Source: Syntrophaceticus schinkii
Lineage (GTDB): Bacteria > Bacillota > DSM-12270 > Thermacetogeniales > Thermacetogeniaceae
Length of the DNA stretch: 34,854 bases
Reading direction: 5' to 3'
Assembly (NCBI RefSeq): GCF_000946815.1
Contig: NZ_CDRZ01000232.1
Coordinates: forward strand, 1-34,854
Both the position numbers and the translations under genes were made by a program. Under the pieces are notes generated by a model. It was given only the letters and a program-made list of their open reading frames with translations. It was not told the origin of the DNA and did not search any database. Shown here piece by piece: positions 33,695-34,854 of this stretch (within the stretch, counting starts at the first letter, position 1; every line of letters starts with the position of its first letter).

Positions 33695-34854
33695 ATGTCG
33701 AAACGGTGGCTCAAAGATTTTCTTCGATACATCAACAAGGTATTCCTGCCTGAGGGCTGTACAAAATGGGCAAAAGATGAAAGAAAAGATCCAGAGATAG
33801 AACCGGGTACTATCTGGGTAACACTTCTGATAGGCTTTGCTTTGCAGGTGCAAAGTTTGGAAGAACTTGAGCGCAGAGCAAAAGAGAGTTTTAAAAAGCT
33901 TCTACCCAGGAAACAGAGGCCACCCTCGGCAGATACCATCCGTCACAGTTCTATTGGAATGGAACTGGAACCGATTAAAAAGCTGTATATAGCAGTAATC
34001 AACAAAGCACGGCGCAGCAAGATGTTGCCGACCATTGATCATTACCGTGTAGCGGCTATTGACGGCACAGGTATATTCAGAACTCAGAGCCGATGCTGTA
34101 ACGCCTGCCAGGAAGTGCATCACCAGGATGGGACGACTACCTACGAGCATAAGATTGTCACCTGCCAGATAGTGGGTGGCAAACCGCCGATCATTTTAGG
34201 TTTTGAACCGATCAAGCCGGGGGAGGGCGAGACCACAGCTTCCAAGAGGCTGGTTGACTGGCTCTACCAGGTATATAAACATTTTGCTGACATAGTGGTG
34301 GTTGATGCCGGCTTTGCCAAGGCTCCTTTTATCAACCACTTGTGCAGCAAAAACATCCACCTTGTAGTTCGGCTAAAAGATAAGCGGATGCACATTGTCA
34401 AGGATGCGGAAGGACTATTCAGCCGTCAAGTGCCAGCCAAAACATGGCGAGAGGATAAGTCATCCACCACTCATCTAGACATCTCTGCCTGGGATGAAGA
34501 ACAGTTCAATAGCTGGGATGGAATGAAAAAACCTTAAGGGTCGTCAAGATCGTTGAGAGCAGGTATGGCTATGCAATAGTAGGTGGCAAACGTCAGGAAG
34601 CCATCGAAAGACACGAAATTCTGGTAGCTACTACCTTAAGCAAAAATGAAGCACCCCCGGAGCTAATCCGGGAAATTATTCATCGGAGGTGGGAAATAGA
34701 AAACACGGGATATCATGAACTTAAAGGGAACTGGAACATGGGGCATTGCTTTATTCATCAGGAAGTCGCTTTTCAAGTCATTTTGTGGTTTATTGTTTTT
34801 GGCGGTCAATCTTTTCTGGCTTTTCCTGTACATGAAACAGGCGCAGCTATGCTA
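33695..34854 (+). CDS. IS4-superfamily-like DDE transposase, frame break, partial
   Basis: Catalyses transposition of the element. The catalytic Asp candidates are in AAIDGTG and VVVDAGF, and the Glu is in IIHRRWEIENTGYHELKG, which fits the Y-(2)R-(3)E-(6)K-type signature of IS4-like enzymes. A CNAC pair (SRCCNACQEVHH) may bind zinc. ATG 33695 follows AGGAGGT by 10 nt; an upstream in-frame open stretch from 33632 crosses the hairpin and is not needed. The first frame stops at 34535-34537, just after an A6 run (34526-34531); shifting by -1 there continues TLRVVKIVESRYGYAIVGGK through the catalytic Glu to the window end. This could be an indel, a decayed copy, or programmed frameshifting. Confidence 0.8.

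Larger units (their letters stand above)
33544..34854 (+). mobile_element. Insertion sequence, right end outside the window
   Basis: It contains a DDE-type transposase (33695 onward) and a non-coding left part. The exact left end is not visible because the right terminal repeat is outside the window; it should lie between about 33520 and 33630. CTTGC/GCAAG (33545-33549/33553-33557) is a small hairpin in this left part. Confidence 0.7.

Noticed and set aside
1-34854. CRISPR array, phage genes or defence system
   Set aside because: No regularly spaced repeats, cas genes, phage genes or restriction-modification genes are present; the only mobile item is the IS at the right end.

Overview
The window looks like the chromosome of an anaerobic, endospore-forming Gram-positive bacterium of the Clostridia (Peptococcaceae / Desulfotomaculum-like). 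The reasons are: sporulation genes (spoIIP, spoIVA, a YhcN-type lipoprotein, a YIEGIA membrane protein), an IspH-ribosomal protein S1 fusion, a cmk-plsC-ispH/rpsA and DUF512-der-plsY-spoIVA gene order, HdrC/HdrB-type iron-sulfur proteins, strong AGGAGG-type ribosome sites with frequent GTG/TTG starts, and moderate GC. Every convincing gene is on the + strand.

Layout. 1-330: no protein gene, but a strongly structured RNA (about 55-290). 331-4825: cmk, plsC, ispH-rpsA, a small FmdB-type zinc ribbon protein and mobA, ending at a terminator. 4940-8521: sporulation / membrane cluster (YhcN-like lipoprotein, DUF1614 protein, SpoIIP, YIEGIA protein and its small partner). 8531-14577: DUF3189 protein, PDZ-radical SAM-DUF512 protein, Der GTPase, PlsY, a hairpin-rich gap, SpoIVA. 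14710-19262: aspartate-family amino acid operon hom-thrC-thrB-lysC. 19408-22885: tRNA-Pro(GGG), a GT4 glycosyltransferase and a large phosphatase-like membrane protein. 23141-26096: speD, then hdrC-hdrB and a catalytically dead prenyl-synthase-like protein. 26145-29449: ubiD, a polyprenyl diphosphate synthase and tatC. 29506-33543: tetrapyrrole genes (precorrin-2 dehydrogenase, hemA, hemC, cobA-hemD). HemD is cut short and an IS transposase follows to the window end.

The most important caution is that at least twelve reading-frame breaks occur in nine otherwise intact genes plus the transposase. They include genes that are normally essential (ispH-rpsA, der). Ten of the twelve are net single-base insertions, mostly in homopolymers, and undoing them restores family-length proteins (SpoIVA becomes 493 aa, Der 442 aa). 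I read these as base-calling or assembly errors rather than gene decay, and annotate whole genes across them.

Candidates for less-described biology are: the structured RNA upstream of cmk; the YIEGIA / small-subunit / DUF3189 module; a catalytically dead prenyl synthase homologue beside an active one, with HdrCB and UbiD; a probable leader peptide plus hairpin before hdrC; and a 29-bp repeat that supplies the last codons of hemA and recurs directly after lysC.
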